A DNA stretch of 64,000 nt from Kiritimatiellia bacterium. Lineage in GTDB: Bacteria; Verrucomicrobiota; Kiritimatiellia; RFP12; UBA1067. Position 1 is the first letter of the stretch, and each line of letters starts with the position of its first letter. The stretch is from positions 8,631-72,630 of the forward strand of contig JAFRBA010000280.1 of NCBI GenBank assembly GCA_017405115.1, in the 5' to 3' direction. Below are positions 1 through 7,327 of the stretch, in pieces. Below the pieces are notes generated by a model, which was not told where the DNA came from, did not search any database, and saw nothing but the letters and a program-made list of their open reading frames with translations. The position numbers were made by a program, and so were the translations under genes.

Positions 1-136
1 GCGCCCTGTCGAACTCCTTGCCGCTGTCGACGTCCTCGACGACGACCTTGAGCTCCACGTCAGGCAGGCGGGAGAGTTCTCTCCAGCAGTCGGCCATGTA
101 GCTGGTGACGCCGGTCCAGACGAAGAGTATCTTCAT
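1..136 (-). CDS. Glycosyltransferase (GT-B type), N-terminal fragment
   Basis: Only the first 45 codons are present; the gene runs off the left edge of the window. The visible protein begins MKILFVWTGVTSYMADC, which looks like the first beta strand and glycine loop of a GT-B fold (GT4-like) glycosyltransferase. The ATG overlaps the stop codon of the preceding GT32 gene as ATGA (133-136), so it is probably translationally coupled and is the next step of the surface-polysaccharide operon that reads leftward from 4954. The donor and acceptor sugars cannot be deduced. The fold assignment rests on a short N-terminus and the operon context. Confidence 0.6.
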   Translation of the reverse strand, partial: MKILFVWTGVTSYMADCWRELSRLPDVELKVVVEDVDSGKEFDRA

Positions 137-807
137 CGCGCACGCCTCCTCGTCAGACAACGCACCAGCCAGTCCATTCCATGCCAGCTCATCCATCGCG
201 CAATGCGGCGGCGGCGGCTCGACCCGCCCATCGCATACCAGTGGATCGCGCGCGTGTCGGACGAGCGGTGCATGCTGCCGTCCGACCCGATTGGCGAGAA
301 CCATTCAGGCGGCAACACACGTAGAGGGGCATGAACGCGCGACATGGCGTCCGCAAGGTTGGAGGTGATGACAGACATCATCTCGGCTTTAGGATCGTAG
401 TCCTGCTCTTCGTAGAGCTCGAGCATCCGCGCGGCAACCGAGCTTCCGCGCGTCAGCGCGATTCCGCCGCCCGGGTTTAGCTGTTGGCCGCCATTCGGCG
501 TCCATTCGCTCGCGACCCACTCGAATGCGCACAGGTCGTCGATCCCCCCGACGAGCTCCACGTCGAAGTCGAAGTACACGCCGCCATGCTCCTTCAGCGC
601 CCACATCCGCACCCAGTCGCTCGCCGCCGCCCAGCGCCGAAGGCCGATCGCATGGTCGAGAAAGCGGGAGCCAGACGGCAAGTCGTCCAGCCCCCACTCC
701 CGGATCTCCCATCCGGGGGCGAACCTGCGCCAGCTTGCGAGGCATCGCTCCGCAAGCTTCGTCTTCGGCCCTCCGAACCAGCAGCAGTGGATTACCTTCG
801 GAACCAT
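133..807 (-). CDS. GT32-family glycosyltransferase (capsular/LPS sugar transferase)
   Basis: A 224-residue protein of the Gly_transf_sug (OCH1/GT32) type, expected to transfer a sugar from a nucleotide donor to a growing surface glycan at the cytoplasmic face of the membrane. The N-terminal segment VPKVIHCCWFGG and the GGVYFDFDVEL segment carrying the metal-binding DxD (D80-x-D82) are the family hallmarks. The frame stays open upstream to 1023, but I chose the ATG at 807 because it gives the canonical family N-terminus; it overlaps the end of the upstream gene by 16 bp. It is paralogous to that upstream gene (same FGGPKT and LAERC.ASWRRF blocks), pointing to a tandem duplication with diverged acceptor specificity. 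Confidence 0.85.
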   Translation of the reverse strand: MVPKVIHCCWFGGPKTKLAERCLASWRRFAPGWEIREWGLDDLPSGSRFLDHAIGLRRWAAASDWVRMWALKEHGGVYFDFDVELVGGIDDLCAFEWVASEWTPNGGQQLNPGGGIALTRGSSVAARMLELYEEQDYDPKAEMMSVITSNLADAMSRVHAPLRVLPPEWFSPIGSDGSMHRSSDTRAIHWYAMGGSSRRRRIARWMSWHGMDWLVRCLTRRRAR

Positions 808-1442
808 TTCCTCGCCCTCGGCCACCAGATGTAGGCGAGCCTCTGCTTCCAGTTGAACCAGCTCGCCGCGTAGTGATGTATCGCACGCGTTTCGGAGGTT
901 ATCTCCACCTCCCCTGCGCAGCCGCCCTTCGGGTTGAACACCGCCGACGGCAGGCACCGCCTCTCGGGGAACCGCTCCAGAACCTCCGTGGCTATCGCGG
1001 GCCCCGACTGCGAAAGGTGGCATGCCGGGTCAAACGCAAGCGTCTCGTAGCGCTCCGCGATGGCGGCGCATACCGGATCGCCCCTCTCCGCCGCGAACCC
1101 GAGGCCAGGCCCGACTCTCCGCGGCGAGTCGCATTCGCAGGCGAAGAACGGCCCCTCCTCGACCAGGTCGTCGATGGGGCGGATCAGCTCGACGTCCGTA
1201 TCGAAGTACACTCCGCCCTCGTCGCGGATCTTCGTCATCCGGAGATGGTCCGGGACGAACCCCCACTTCTTCGCGGCGAACGCGGCGGACGCAAACGCAG
1301 AGCTTCCGATGTCGGCATTGGACTCGTTCCACTCCACGACATCCCATCCCGGACAGAATCTCCGCCAGCTGGCGATGCAGCGTTCGGCAAGACTGGTCTT
1401 TGGCCCGCCGAACCAGAAATAGTGTATCTTCTTCGGTATCAT
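792..1442 (-). CDS. GT32-family glycosyltransferase, tandem paralogue
   Basis: A 216-residue GT32-type glycosyltransferase. It opens IPKKIHYFWFGG and has the catalytic metal motif GGVYFDTDVEL (D81-x-D83) after the SxxxR-type region (PDHLRMTKIRDEGG). The start at 1442 overlaps the stop of the GT2 gene as ATGA (1439-1442), supporting translational coupling. Together with its downstream paralogue it probably adds two consecutive residues of a repeat unit; which sugars cannot be told from sequence. No signal peptide or membrane segment is visible, consistent with a cytoplasmic enzyme acting at the membrane surface. Confidence 0.85.
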   Translation of the reverse strand: MIPKKIHYFWFGGPKTSLAERCIASWRRFCPGWDVVEWNESNADIGSSAFASAAFAAKKWGFVPDHLRMTKIRDEGGVYFDTDVELIRPIDDLVEEGPFFACECDSPRRVGPGLGFAAERGDPVCAAIAERYETLAFDPACHLSQSGPAIATEVLERFPERRCLPSAVFNPKGGCAGEVEITSETRAIHHYAASWFNWKQRLAYIWWPRARKWFRR

Positions 1443-2425
1443 CTCAACGTCCCGAAATGAATCAGATGCTTGGCCGCGTAAGGCAGGCGGCAGAGTAGCC
1501 ACGCAAGCGCACGGCTGCGGGTCGCGCCGAGGATCCGCATCGCAAAGCGCTGCCATGAGGCAAAGCCGTATGCGCCAGCCAGGCGCAGCGTGTCGAACCA
1601 CCGGCTTTCTAGCTCCCGCCTAAGGGCGGGATCGGAAACATCCAGCAGATTGCGCAGTATGTATTCGAGGAAGCGCAGTCCCATAAGGCGCCAAAGCCGC
1701 CGATCCATTGTCTTGCCGTGCTCGGTCATGGCTCTTAGCCATGTTATCCTCAGAATCAGTTCCGCTCCGAAGTTCTCGCGCGTCCAGGCAGTATGAACGA
1801 TACTGCCTTCGCGCTGGCGGTATCCGTACGCCGGGATGTCCGTGACCGCCACTCGCGTCGCGCGCAGAAGCGCCATGCTCTCGAACAACTTGTCATCGAC
1901 GCGGATTATCCGCTCGAACTCCAGGCCTCTGATCAGGTCCCGTCGGTAGGCGTATTGCCACATCCCGCGCTCGTATACGTCGATGCCGACTACCTGCGAC
2001 ACATCGACTTCGTATGAATCGAACGAATCGACGACCGGCTCGACCGGCAATGCCTCCGTCCGCCCGAATCCAAGCATCTCGGCCGACGGATGGCGCGAAG
2101 CCATCGCCCGCACTAGCGAAAGCCACCCCTTTGCCAGGACGTCGTCGCCGTCCAGGAACATGATCCAGTCGCCGGTCGCGGCGGAAAGCGCAGCGTTGCG
2201 AGCCGCGCCAGCGCCCGCGTTCTCCTGGTGGATCACCTTCATCATGCAGCCGCCTGGCGCGATCTGGCGCGCGGCCCTGTCCAGCTTCTCGCCTGAGGCG
2301 TCCGTAGACCCGTCGTCGACACACATGAGCTCGACATCGCCGTCCGCCTCGCCGAGGACGCTGCGCAGGCACTCGTCGAGGAAGTCCGCCACGTTGTACA
2401 CCGGCACGACCACGCTCACCCTCAT
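1439..2425 (-). CDS. GT2-family glycosyltransferase
   Basis: A 328-residue inverting GT-A glycosyltransferase of family 2. The N-terminus MRVSVVVPVYNVADFLDECL, the nucleotide-binding VDDGSTD (36-42) and the metal-binding FLDGDD (90-95) are diagnostic. The C-terminal third (about 230-328) is helical and basic, probably for membrane association. The ATG at 2425 overlaps the flippase stop codon as ATGA. The same frame remains open for another 1.2 kb upstream, but that part is the antisense-frame shadow of the flippase gene and has arginine-rich nonsense composition. Likely role: adding one sugar to a lipid-linked O-antigen or capsule repeat unit. Confidence 0.9.
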   Translation of the reverse strand: MRVSVVVPVYNVADFLDECLRSVLGEADGDVELMCVDDGSTDASGEKLDRAARQIAPGGCMMKVIHQENAGAGAARNAALSAATGDWIMFLDGDDVLAKGWLSLVRAMASRHPSAEMLGFGRTEALPVEPVVDSFDSYEVDVSQVVGIDVYERGMWQYAYRRDLIRGLEFERIIRVDDKLFESMALLRATRVAVTDIPAYGYRQREGSIVHTAWTRENFGAELILRITWLRAMTEHGKTMDRRLWRLMGLRFLEYILRNLLDVSDPALRRELESRWFDTLRLAGAYGFASWQRFAMRILGATRSRALAWLLCRLPYAAKHLIHFGTLR

Positions 2426-3636
2426 CGCGTCGCCCTCCTTGCGGCGACCATGTTCGTCGCCGCCATGAAAACGGTGGACGCCGCCTTGGCGACGCACAGA
2501 CCGGCGAGCCCGAACGGAAGCGCGGCGAAAACGAGTGCAAAGCAGATCGGTTTCTGCACGAACTCCAGCTTGAGCACGACGTCGGTGCGCCCCTTGAGGT
2601 AGAGCATGTTCTGGTACAGGCGCATCGCCGGCTCGAAGGCGAGGCCGAGGACAAGCAGGCGGATGTACGGGACGCAGCACGTCCACTGGGCACCCAGGAC
2701 GACCCGCACGATCGGCTCGGCAAAGGCCGCCAAGAGACCGAGCAGGGGAATCAGCAGCGCCAGCGACAGCAGGGTCAGCCGGTCGTAGGCCCGGCGCAAG
2801 GCGACGTTGTCGTCCTGCAGACGCGCGAGCAGCGGGTAGTTGACGTTGATCATCGCCTCCCCGGCGACCTGCGGCAGAAGCTCCGCCCACGACTGCGCGC
2901 GCGTGTAGATGCCGGCGGCCACGGAGCCGAACGCCTTGCCGGTGACCAGCGAATAGACGTGGAAGTAGACCGCATTCACGAACGACGCCGCGAGGTGCTT
3001 CCACCCGAAGGAGAAGAACTCGCGGAAAGACGAGCGCACGAAGACGAAGCGCGGCCGCCAGCGCACGGCCGCCGCCAGCAGCAGGACATTGGAGAGGTGC
3101 CATGCAACGCCCTGCCAGACAAGCGCCCACACGCCCCATCCCCGGGCGGCCAGCACGACGCCAAGGGTGCCCGAGGCGACGACGGAGGCGACGGCGATGA
3201 GCGTCTGCGTACGGAACTCGAGGCGAATACGAAGAAGCGCCTGCGGCACGGACGTCACCGCGCCGAAGACGATGCCCGTGGTCACCACCCGGGCAATCGG
3301 AGCCAGTTCCGCCACGCCGAAGAACCTGGCGATGGCGGGCGCCGCGGCGAAGAGCGCCGAATAGCAGGCCGCCGCCATAGCGATGGAAAACCAGAACACC
3401 GTCGACGCGTCGTTGTCGGTACGGTCGACCTTTCGCATCAGCGCAAGCGGGAACCCGCAGTCGACGAACATCTCCGAGACGCCGATGAAGACGCCAAGCA
3501 TCGCGACGAGGCCGAAATCGGCAGGCGTCAGCAGGCGTGCAAGCAGGATGCCGAACAGGAACTGCGTGCCGCGCACGGCCACGCGCCCCCCCGCCGTCCA
3601 CGCCATGCCCGCCAGGGACTTCCGCCAGAGGCTCAT
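2422..3636 (-). CDS. Wzx-type polysaccharide flippase (MOP superfamily)
   Basis: A 404-residue integral membrane protein with about twelve hydrophobic segments, of the lipopolysaccharide-biosynthesis/MOP exporter type. It would flip the undecaprenyl-linked repeat unit made by the neighbouring glycosyltransferases across the inner membrane. The N-terminal pattern SLWRKSLAGMAWTAGGRV followed by QFLFGILLARLLTPADFGL is typical. I chose the ATG at 3636 because it matches the usual family start and has a GGGGA stretch just upstream; in-frame ATGs at 3648 and 3690 are alternatives. It lies 70 bp after the U32 gene and is coupled by ATGA to the GT2 gene. No polymerase or ligase gene is visible in the window. 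Confidence 0.88.
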   Translation of the reverse strand: MSLWRKSLAGMAWTAGGRVAVRGTQFLFGILLARLLTPADFGLVAMLGVFIGVSEMFVDCGFPLALMRKVDRTDNDASTVFWFSIAMAAACYSALFAAAPAIARFFGVAELAPIARVVTTGIVFGAVTSVPQALLRIRLEFRTQTLIAVASVVASGTLGVVLAARGWGVWALVWQGVAWHLSNVLLLAAAVRWRPRFVFVRSSFREFFSFGWKHLAASFVNAVYFHVYSLVTGKAFGSVAAGIYTRAQSWAELLPQVAGEAMINVNYPLLARLQDDNVALRRAYDRLTLLSLALLIPLLGLLAAFAEPIVRVVLGAQWTCCVPYIRLLVLGLAFEPAMRLYQNMLYLKGRTDVVLKLEFVQKPICFALVFAALPFGLAGLCVAKAASTVFMAATNMVAARRATR

Positions 3637-3706
3637 CGCATCCCCCATGCCGCACCCGGATTCGGGCCGGCTGCGCGGAGGCGAAGACATCGCATCCAGC
3701 GGGAAG

Positions 3707-4954
3707 TCATCTGCGGCCTCCGTTTACCGACTCCACGAAGAACACCTTGTCGCCGACGCGGCACCGCGGCGCCTTGAACGTCGCCCAGCCGCCCTTGTCG
3801 GCGCTGGCAAGCCGCTCGTCGTCACGCCACAGCTCACCAACCGTAAGCTCCGCGACACCCGTCGTCGGGCCGTGAATCTGGATGGCGTCGCCAGGGCGTA
3901 TCGAATGGTCCTGCACCTTCACCTGCGCGATGCCCGCCTTCAGGAAATAGTCGATCACCACGCCGACATGGCGCTTTACAGTCGTAGCGCGGGAATCCTC
4001 CGAGTCGGTGAACTGGTCTGCTCCGGGCCTGCCGAAGTAGAGGCCCTCCGAGAACTCCCTGTGGAACACGGTCTTCACCTGGCGCATCAGCTCGTCGACG
4101 AGCTCCGGCGTGTACTCGCCCGCCACAACGGCGTCTACGGCGCGACGATACGCGGCCGTGACGGTCTTCACGTAGTTGGCGTTGCGCGCGCGCCCCTCGA
4201 TCTTGAAGGACGAGATTCCGGCGGACATCAGCTTGTCGACGAACGGAAGCGAACAGAGGTCGCGGGCGCTGAGTATCGTGTGCGGCTCGACGACGAACTC
4301 GGTGTCCGACTCGTGGACCGGATTGCCGTCCGCGTCTTCGTAGAGGTCCACGGCCTTGACGACGAACCGCCGCCTGCACGGCTGCTTGCATTCGCCGCGG
4401 CAAGCGCTCTTCCCGAAGACGTCGTGGCTCATGAAGCACCGCCCCGACTCCGCCACGCACTGCGCGCCGTGCACGAAGCACTCGATCTCGACGGGGCTTC
4501 TGCGGACGATTTCCGCGACTTCCGCGAGCGTGCACTCCCTCGCCAGCACGACGCGGCTCGCGCCCTGCTCGGCTAGAAAGCGAACCGCCGCGGAATTGGA
4601 CGTGGACATCTGCGTCGAGACATGGAAGCGCGCACCGTGCCGGCGGCAGAGCGCGGCGACGCCCCAGTCGGCGACGATGAACGCGTCGACGTGCGGTTTC
4701 GCAGCGACGATCGTGCGCTTGATCTCCTCCGTCTCGCCCTCGAACATGATCGCGTTCAGGGCAAGGTAGCGCCTTACGCGGCCTCCGCACCGCCGCGCTA
4801 TCTCCGGCAGGTCCTCGAGCCGGAAGTTGACTCCGCTGCGCGCACGCATGTTGAACGCCCCCAGCCCGAAGTACACCGCGTCCGCGCCGGCGTCTATCGC
4901 GGCCTGCAGGCAGGTGAAGTCCCCTGCCGGAGAGAGTATCTCGGGCTTGGTCAT
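3707..4954 (-). CDS. Peptidase U32-family protein (RlhA/TrhP/UbiU-like)
   Basis: A 415-residue U32 protein. Characterised members work in RNA hydroxylation (RlhA, TrhP) or ubiquinone hydroxylation (UbiU/V) and bind an iron-sulfur cluster; protease activity is proven for few. It opens KPEILSPAGDFTCLQAAIDA, and the U32 signature ECFVHGAQC...GRCFMS lies at about 158-175. Cysteines 166, 173, 185, 189 and 193 could ligate a cluster. A C-terminal beta-barrel-like domain (about 320-415) follows. It heads the polysaccharide gene cluster, which may be coincidence rather than function. A promoter with TATACT at 4965-4970 sits only 10 nt upstream of the ATG. Confidence 0.85.
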   Translation of the reverse strand: MTKPEILSPAGDFTCLQAAIDAGADAVYFGLGAFNMRARSGVNFRLEDLPEIARRCGGRVRRYLALNAIMFEGETEEIKRTIVAAKPHVDAFIVADWGVAALCRRHGARFHVSTQMSTSNSAAVRFLAEQGASRVVLARECTLAEVAEIVRRSPVEIECFVHGAQCVAESGRCFMSHDVFGKSACRGECKQPCRRRFVVKAVDLYEDADGNPVHESDTEFVVEPHTILSARDLCSLPFVDKLMSAGISSFKIEGRARNANYVKTVTAAYRRAVDAVVAGEYTPELVDELMRQVKTVFHREFSEGLYFGRPGADQFTDSEDSRATTVKRHVGVVIDYFLKAGIAQVKVQDHSIRPGDAIQIHGPTTGVAELTVGELWRDDERLASADKGGWATFKAPRCRVGDKVFFVESVNGGRR

Positions 4955-4964
4955 GGTTATGGAT

Positions 4965-4994
4965 AGTATATCAGATAATTGCCTTCCGCACCAA
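4965..4994 (-). promoter_or_regulatory. Promoter of the U32/polysaccharide operon
   Basis: Reading leftward, a TTGGTG -35-like hexamer (4989-4994) is followed after 18 bp by TATACT (4965-4970). The start codon at 4954 is 10 nt past the -10, so the leader would be 4 nt or less. It is divergent from, and interleaved with, the dinB promoter. Confidence 0.5.
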
Positions 4995-5005
4995 CACCGC
5001 AGTTG

Positions 5006-5014
5006 TGATATAAT
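5006..5014 (+). promoter_or_regulatory. Extended -10 promoter of dinB
   Basis: TGATATAAT (TGn plus TATAAT) ends 7 nt before the GTG start of dinB at 5022, so transcription should begin at or next to the start codon. No good -35 is visible. No LexA-type palindrome was recognised. Confidence 0.6.
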
Positions 5015-5021
5015 CTTCCCG

Positions 5022-6176
5022 GTGAAGACGATCCTGCATGTCGACATGGACGCGTTCTTCGCGTCAGTTGAGCTGCTGCACCACCCCGAGTGGCGCGGAC
5101 GGCCGCTCATAGTCGGCGCAGGCCCGCACGAGCGCGGCGTCGTGTCCACCTGCTCATACGAGGCGCGCAAGTTCGGCGTCCGCTCGGCCATGCCGTCGCG
5201 CACCGCCTACGCCCTCTGCCCGCATGCGATATTCGTGCCGCCCCACGGAGAGCTCTATCAGTCCGTGTCCGACACGGCGTTCGAGGTCTTCGGGCACTAC
5301 ACGCCCTTCGTCGAAGGCGTCTCCATAGACGAGGCGTTCCTGGACATCACAGGCACCATCCACCTGCACGGAAACGCCGAGAGGCTTGGCGAGACCCTGC
5401 GCCGCGAGATACGGGAGAGGTGCCGCGTGACGTGCTCCGTCGGCATCGCGCCGAACCGCCTGCTTGCCAAAATAGGCTCGGAGCTGCACAAGCCGGACGG
5501 GCTGACGGTCATGCCGTTCGATCCGGACGCAATCGCCGCGTTCCTGGCGCCGAAGCCCGTCGGCATCCTGTGGGGCATTGGCCGGCATACGGAAGAGGCG
5601 CTCAGGCCATACGGAATCACGACATGCGGCGACCTGCAGCGACTGCCGACGGAGCATCTGGCCACGATACTCGGCTCGCCGCATGCGGCGGAGGCCCTGC
5701 GCGAGGCGGCATTCGGGCGCTCGGACGACGAAGTGTACTGGCAGCCGGCCGACGAGAAGTCCGTGTCGCGGGAACACACCTTCGACGACGACGTCTACGA
5801 CCGGCAGGTCGTGAGGGACAAGCTGATCGAACTCGTCTCGGAAGTCGGCCATCGCTTCCGCGCCGTTCCGCGCTGGGCGCGGACGGCCCGCATCAAGATA
5901 CGCGACGCCGCGTTCCGGACCATAACGCGCCAGACACCGTTCGACGCCCCCACGCGGGACGACTTCTCCTTCCGCGCAAAGGCGCTGGAGCTCTTCGACC
6001 GCGAGCGGATCGGCAGCGTGAGGCTCATCGGCTTCGGAGTCGACAACATACAGGACAGGCCCGACGCCGACGAGCCAACGCTCTTCTCCTCGCCGGACGA
6101 CGAGCTGCGGCGGAGGCACGAGCGCCTCAGCGACGCGCTTGACGCCCTGCGCGACCGCGGTCTGCTGGACGCCTGA
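5022..6176 (+). CDS. dinB: DNA polymerase IV (Y-family translesion polymerase)
   Basis: A 384-residue Y-family DNA polymerase that copies past damaged template bases. The catalytic carboxylates are intact: D8 in HVDMDAFFASVE and D103-E104 in SIDEAFLD. The palm/fingers region YEARKFGVRSAMPS, the thumb helix-hairpin-helix (GILWGIGRHTEEAL) and a C-terminal little-finger domain are present in the usual order, and the length is typical. I chose the GTG at 5022 because VKTILHVDMDAFF is the canonical N-terminus and the extended -10 ends at 5014. The frame is open further upstream but that stretch contains the promoter. There is no clear beta-clamp peptide beyond the PTLFSS segment near the C-terminus, which could serve as one. 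Confidence 0.95.
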   Translation: MKTILHVDMDAFFASVELLHHPEWRGRPLIVGAGPHERGVVSTCSYEARKFGVRSAMPSRTAYALCPHAIFVPPHGELYQSVSDTAFEVFGHYTPFVEGVSIDEAFLDITGTIHLHGNAERLGETLRREIRERCRVTCSVGIAPNRLLAKIGSELHKPDGLTVMPFDPDAIAAFLAPKPVGILWGIGRHTEEALRPYGITTCGDLQRLPTEHLATILGSPHAAEALREAAFGRSDDEVYWQPADEKSVSREHTFDDDVYDRQVVRDKLIELVSEVGHRFRAVPRWARTARIKIRDAAFRTITRQTPFDAPTRDDFSFRAKALELFDRERIGSVRLIGFGVDNIQDRPDADEPTLFSSPDDELRRRHERLSDALDALRDRGLLDA

Positions 6177-6193
6177 CCCTAAAAATCGCAGTT

Positions 6194-6406
6194 GACGAGC
6201 GAAGGCGCCTGGCGGCGCGACCACAAACCCGTCAGCGCGGCGGCGCGTGGCAAAGGTCGGATATCGTAGAAGCAGTAGGATTGAAAGCAGAAGCGACTAG
6301 GCGACCTTCTGGCCAACGCGCTGACTCGCCCTTTCAGGCGGCGGAACGCCGCTTGGCAAGCCGGCAGCGTTTCGTGGTCGCGCCGCAGGCGCAGAGACGA
6401 CTCGTC
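6194..6406. ncRNA. Structured RNA candidate, family unknown
   Basis: The 377-bp gap between dinB and rplS has no gene, but its ends pair over a long distance. GACGAG (6194-6199) pairs with CTCGTC (6401-6406), GCGCCT (6205-6210) with AGGCGC (6387-6392), and GCGGCGCGACCAC plus AAAC (6212-6228) with GTTT-c-GTGGTCGCGCCGC (6369-6386). Inside, GTCAGCGCG (6231-6239) pairs with CGCGCTGAC (6317-6325), TGGC with GCCA, and AAGGTCG (6253-6259) with CGACCTT (6302-6308); a short GCGGC/GCCGC hairpin follows near 6337-6352. This three-way-junction layout argues for a folded RNA of about 213 nt. No RNase P, tmRNA or SRP signature was recognised, and strand and promoter are unclear. Confidence 0.45.
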
Positions 6407-6500
6407 ACCCGCATGGTGAAGCCGCATATGCGCTCATACGCTTGAAAACAAAGGCCAGAACTGGAATCACAATAGGCTGACCGGTGGCTGGCAAGCAAAC

Positions 6501-6526
6501 GGGCGGCGGCCGAAAGACCGTCGCCC
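6501..6526 (-). terminator. Possible terminator downstream of rplS
   Basis: A GC-rich hairpin, GGGCGACGG...CCGCCGCCC with a short loop on the minus strand, lies about 28 nt past the rplS stop. The following tract (GTTTGCTTG) is only moderately U-rich, so intrinsic termination is uncertain. Confidence 0.35.
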
Positions 6527-6553
6527 GCATGTTTCGCCCACCTTCGCCGCGGC

Positions 6554-6922
6554 TTACCGCTTGACGAGCTTGCGAACCGCCTTGTGGGAGCAGAACGTGC
6601 GCTCGTTGTAGAGCTTGGCCCTGCGGGCCGTGCCCTTCTTGACGAGCTTGATGCCCTGCAGCCACGGGCTGTTGAACGGAAAGAGCTTCTCCACCCGGAC
6701 GCCGTAGGTGTCGCGCGAGACGGTGAAGTTGCCCGCGACGTTGCCCCGCCCGTTGTCCACCGCGAGGACCTTGCCCTCGAAGTCCTGGATGCGGAACTTG
6801 TCGCCTTCCTTGATCTTGATGGAAACGCGGACGATGTCGCCGGCGCGGAAGGCGGGGAAGTTCTTCCCCGCGAGGGCGGCGGTCTGCTCTGCGTTTATCT
6901 TGTCTATAAGCTTAATGCCCAT
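6554..6922 (-). CDS. rplS: 50S ribosomal protein L19
   Basis: A 122-residue ribosomal protein L19, located at the 30S-50S interface. The conserved core FRAGDIVRVSIKIKEGDKFRIQDFEGKV, the VSRDTYGVRVEKLFPFNSP block and the basic C-terminus KLVKKGTARRAKLYNERT are all present. The C-terminus is slightly extended (FCSHKAVRKLVKR). It starts 1 bp after the end of rpsP, so the two are co-transcribed. In most bacteria rimM and trmD lie between rpsP and rplS; they are absent here. Confidence 0.96.
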   Translation of the reverse strand: MGIKLIDKINAEQTAALAGKNFPAFRAGDIVRVSIKIKEGDKFRIQDFEGKVLAVDNGRGNVAGNFTVSRDTYGVRVEKLFPFNSPWLQGIKLVKKGTARRAKLYNERTFCSHKAVRKLVKR

Positions 6923-6923
6923 C

Positions 6924-7223
6924 TCAGGCCTCCTTCTTGGCGTCGGCCTTCGGCTTCGCCTTTGTGGCGTGGTGCGGCTTGAGCTCGGGGTTCCTGGCGC
7001 GGCGGATGAGCGACGCCACCGTCGCCGAGGGCTTGGCGCCGTTCTTCAGCCAGTGATCGACGCGCTCGAGGTCGATCTTGAAGTTGTTCTCCTTGATCTG
7101 GGTGTCGTACCACCCGAGGATCTCGAGGAACTTGCCGTCGCGAGGCGAACGCGAGTCCGCCGCGACTATGCGGTATGTCGCGTGGTTTGTGCAGCCAGTG
7201 CGACGCATTCTGATCTTTACCAT
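6924..7223 (-). CDS. rpsP: 30S ribosomal protein S16
   Basis: A 99-residue S16 protein needed for assembly of the 30S body. The N-terminus VKIRMRRTGCTNHATYRIV, then SRSPRDGKFLEILGWYDTQ and LERVDHWLKNGAKPSATVASLIRRA, is canonical. The tail (HHATKAKPKADAKKEA) is lysine/alanine-rich and poorly conserved. The start at 7223 was chosen for the canonical N-terminus; the frame is open to 7514 without conserved sequence. The promoter TGGTATACT (7262-7270) gives a leader of roughly 30 nt with a GGA before the ATG, a conventional leader unlike the leaderless genes nearby. Confidence 0.96.
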   Translation of the reverse strand: MVKIRMRRTGCTNHATYRIVAADSRSPRDGKFLEILGWYDTQIKENNFKIDLERVDHWLKNGAKPSATVASLIRRARNPELKPHHATKAKPKADAKKEA

Positions 7224-7261
7224 TGTCCTTGCTTTCCCATTCGGTGAACAAAACGGCGCGT

Positions 7262-7270
7262 AGTATACCA
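7262..7270 (-). promoter_or_regulatory. Extended -10 promoter of rpsP-rplS
   Basis: TGGTATACT on the minus strand, about 39 nt upstream of the rpsP ATG; it is a clear example of the recurring TGGTATA(A/C)T motif in this window. Confidence 0.6.
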
Positions 7271-7327
7271 TACCGCGCGGCCAAATGCAACGGCAAACTA
7301 CATAAGCGGAAAAGGCCGGCGCGTGCG

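Noticed and set aside
2426..3655. Long upstream extension of the GT2 frame (total 738 codons)
   Set aside because: The extension overlaps the flippase gene in another frame, is arginine-rich and has no domain; the GT2 start at 2425 is canonical.
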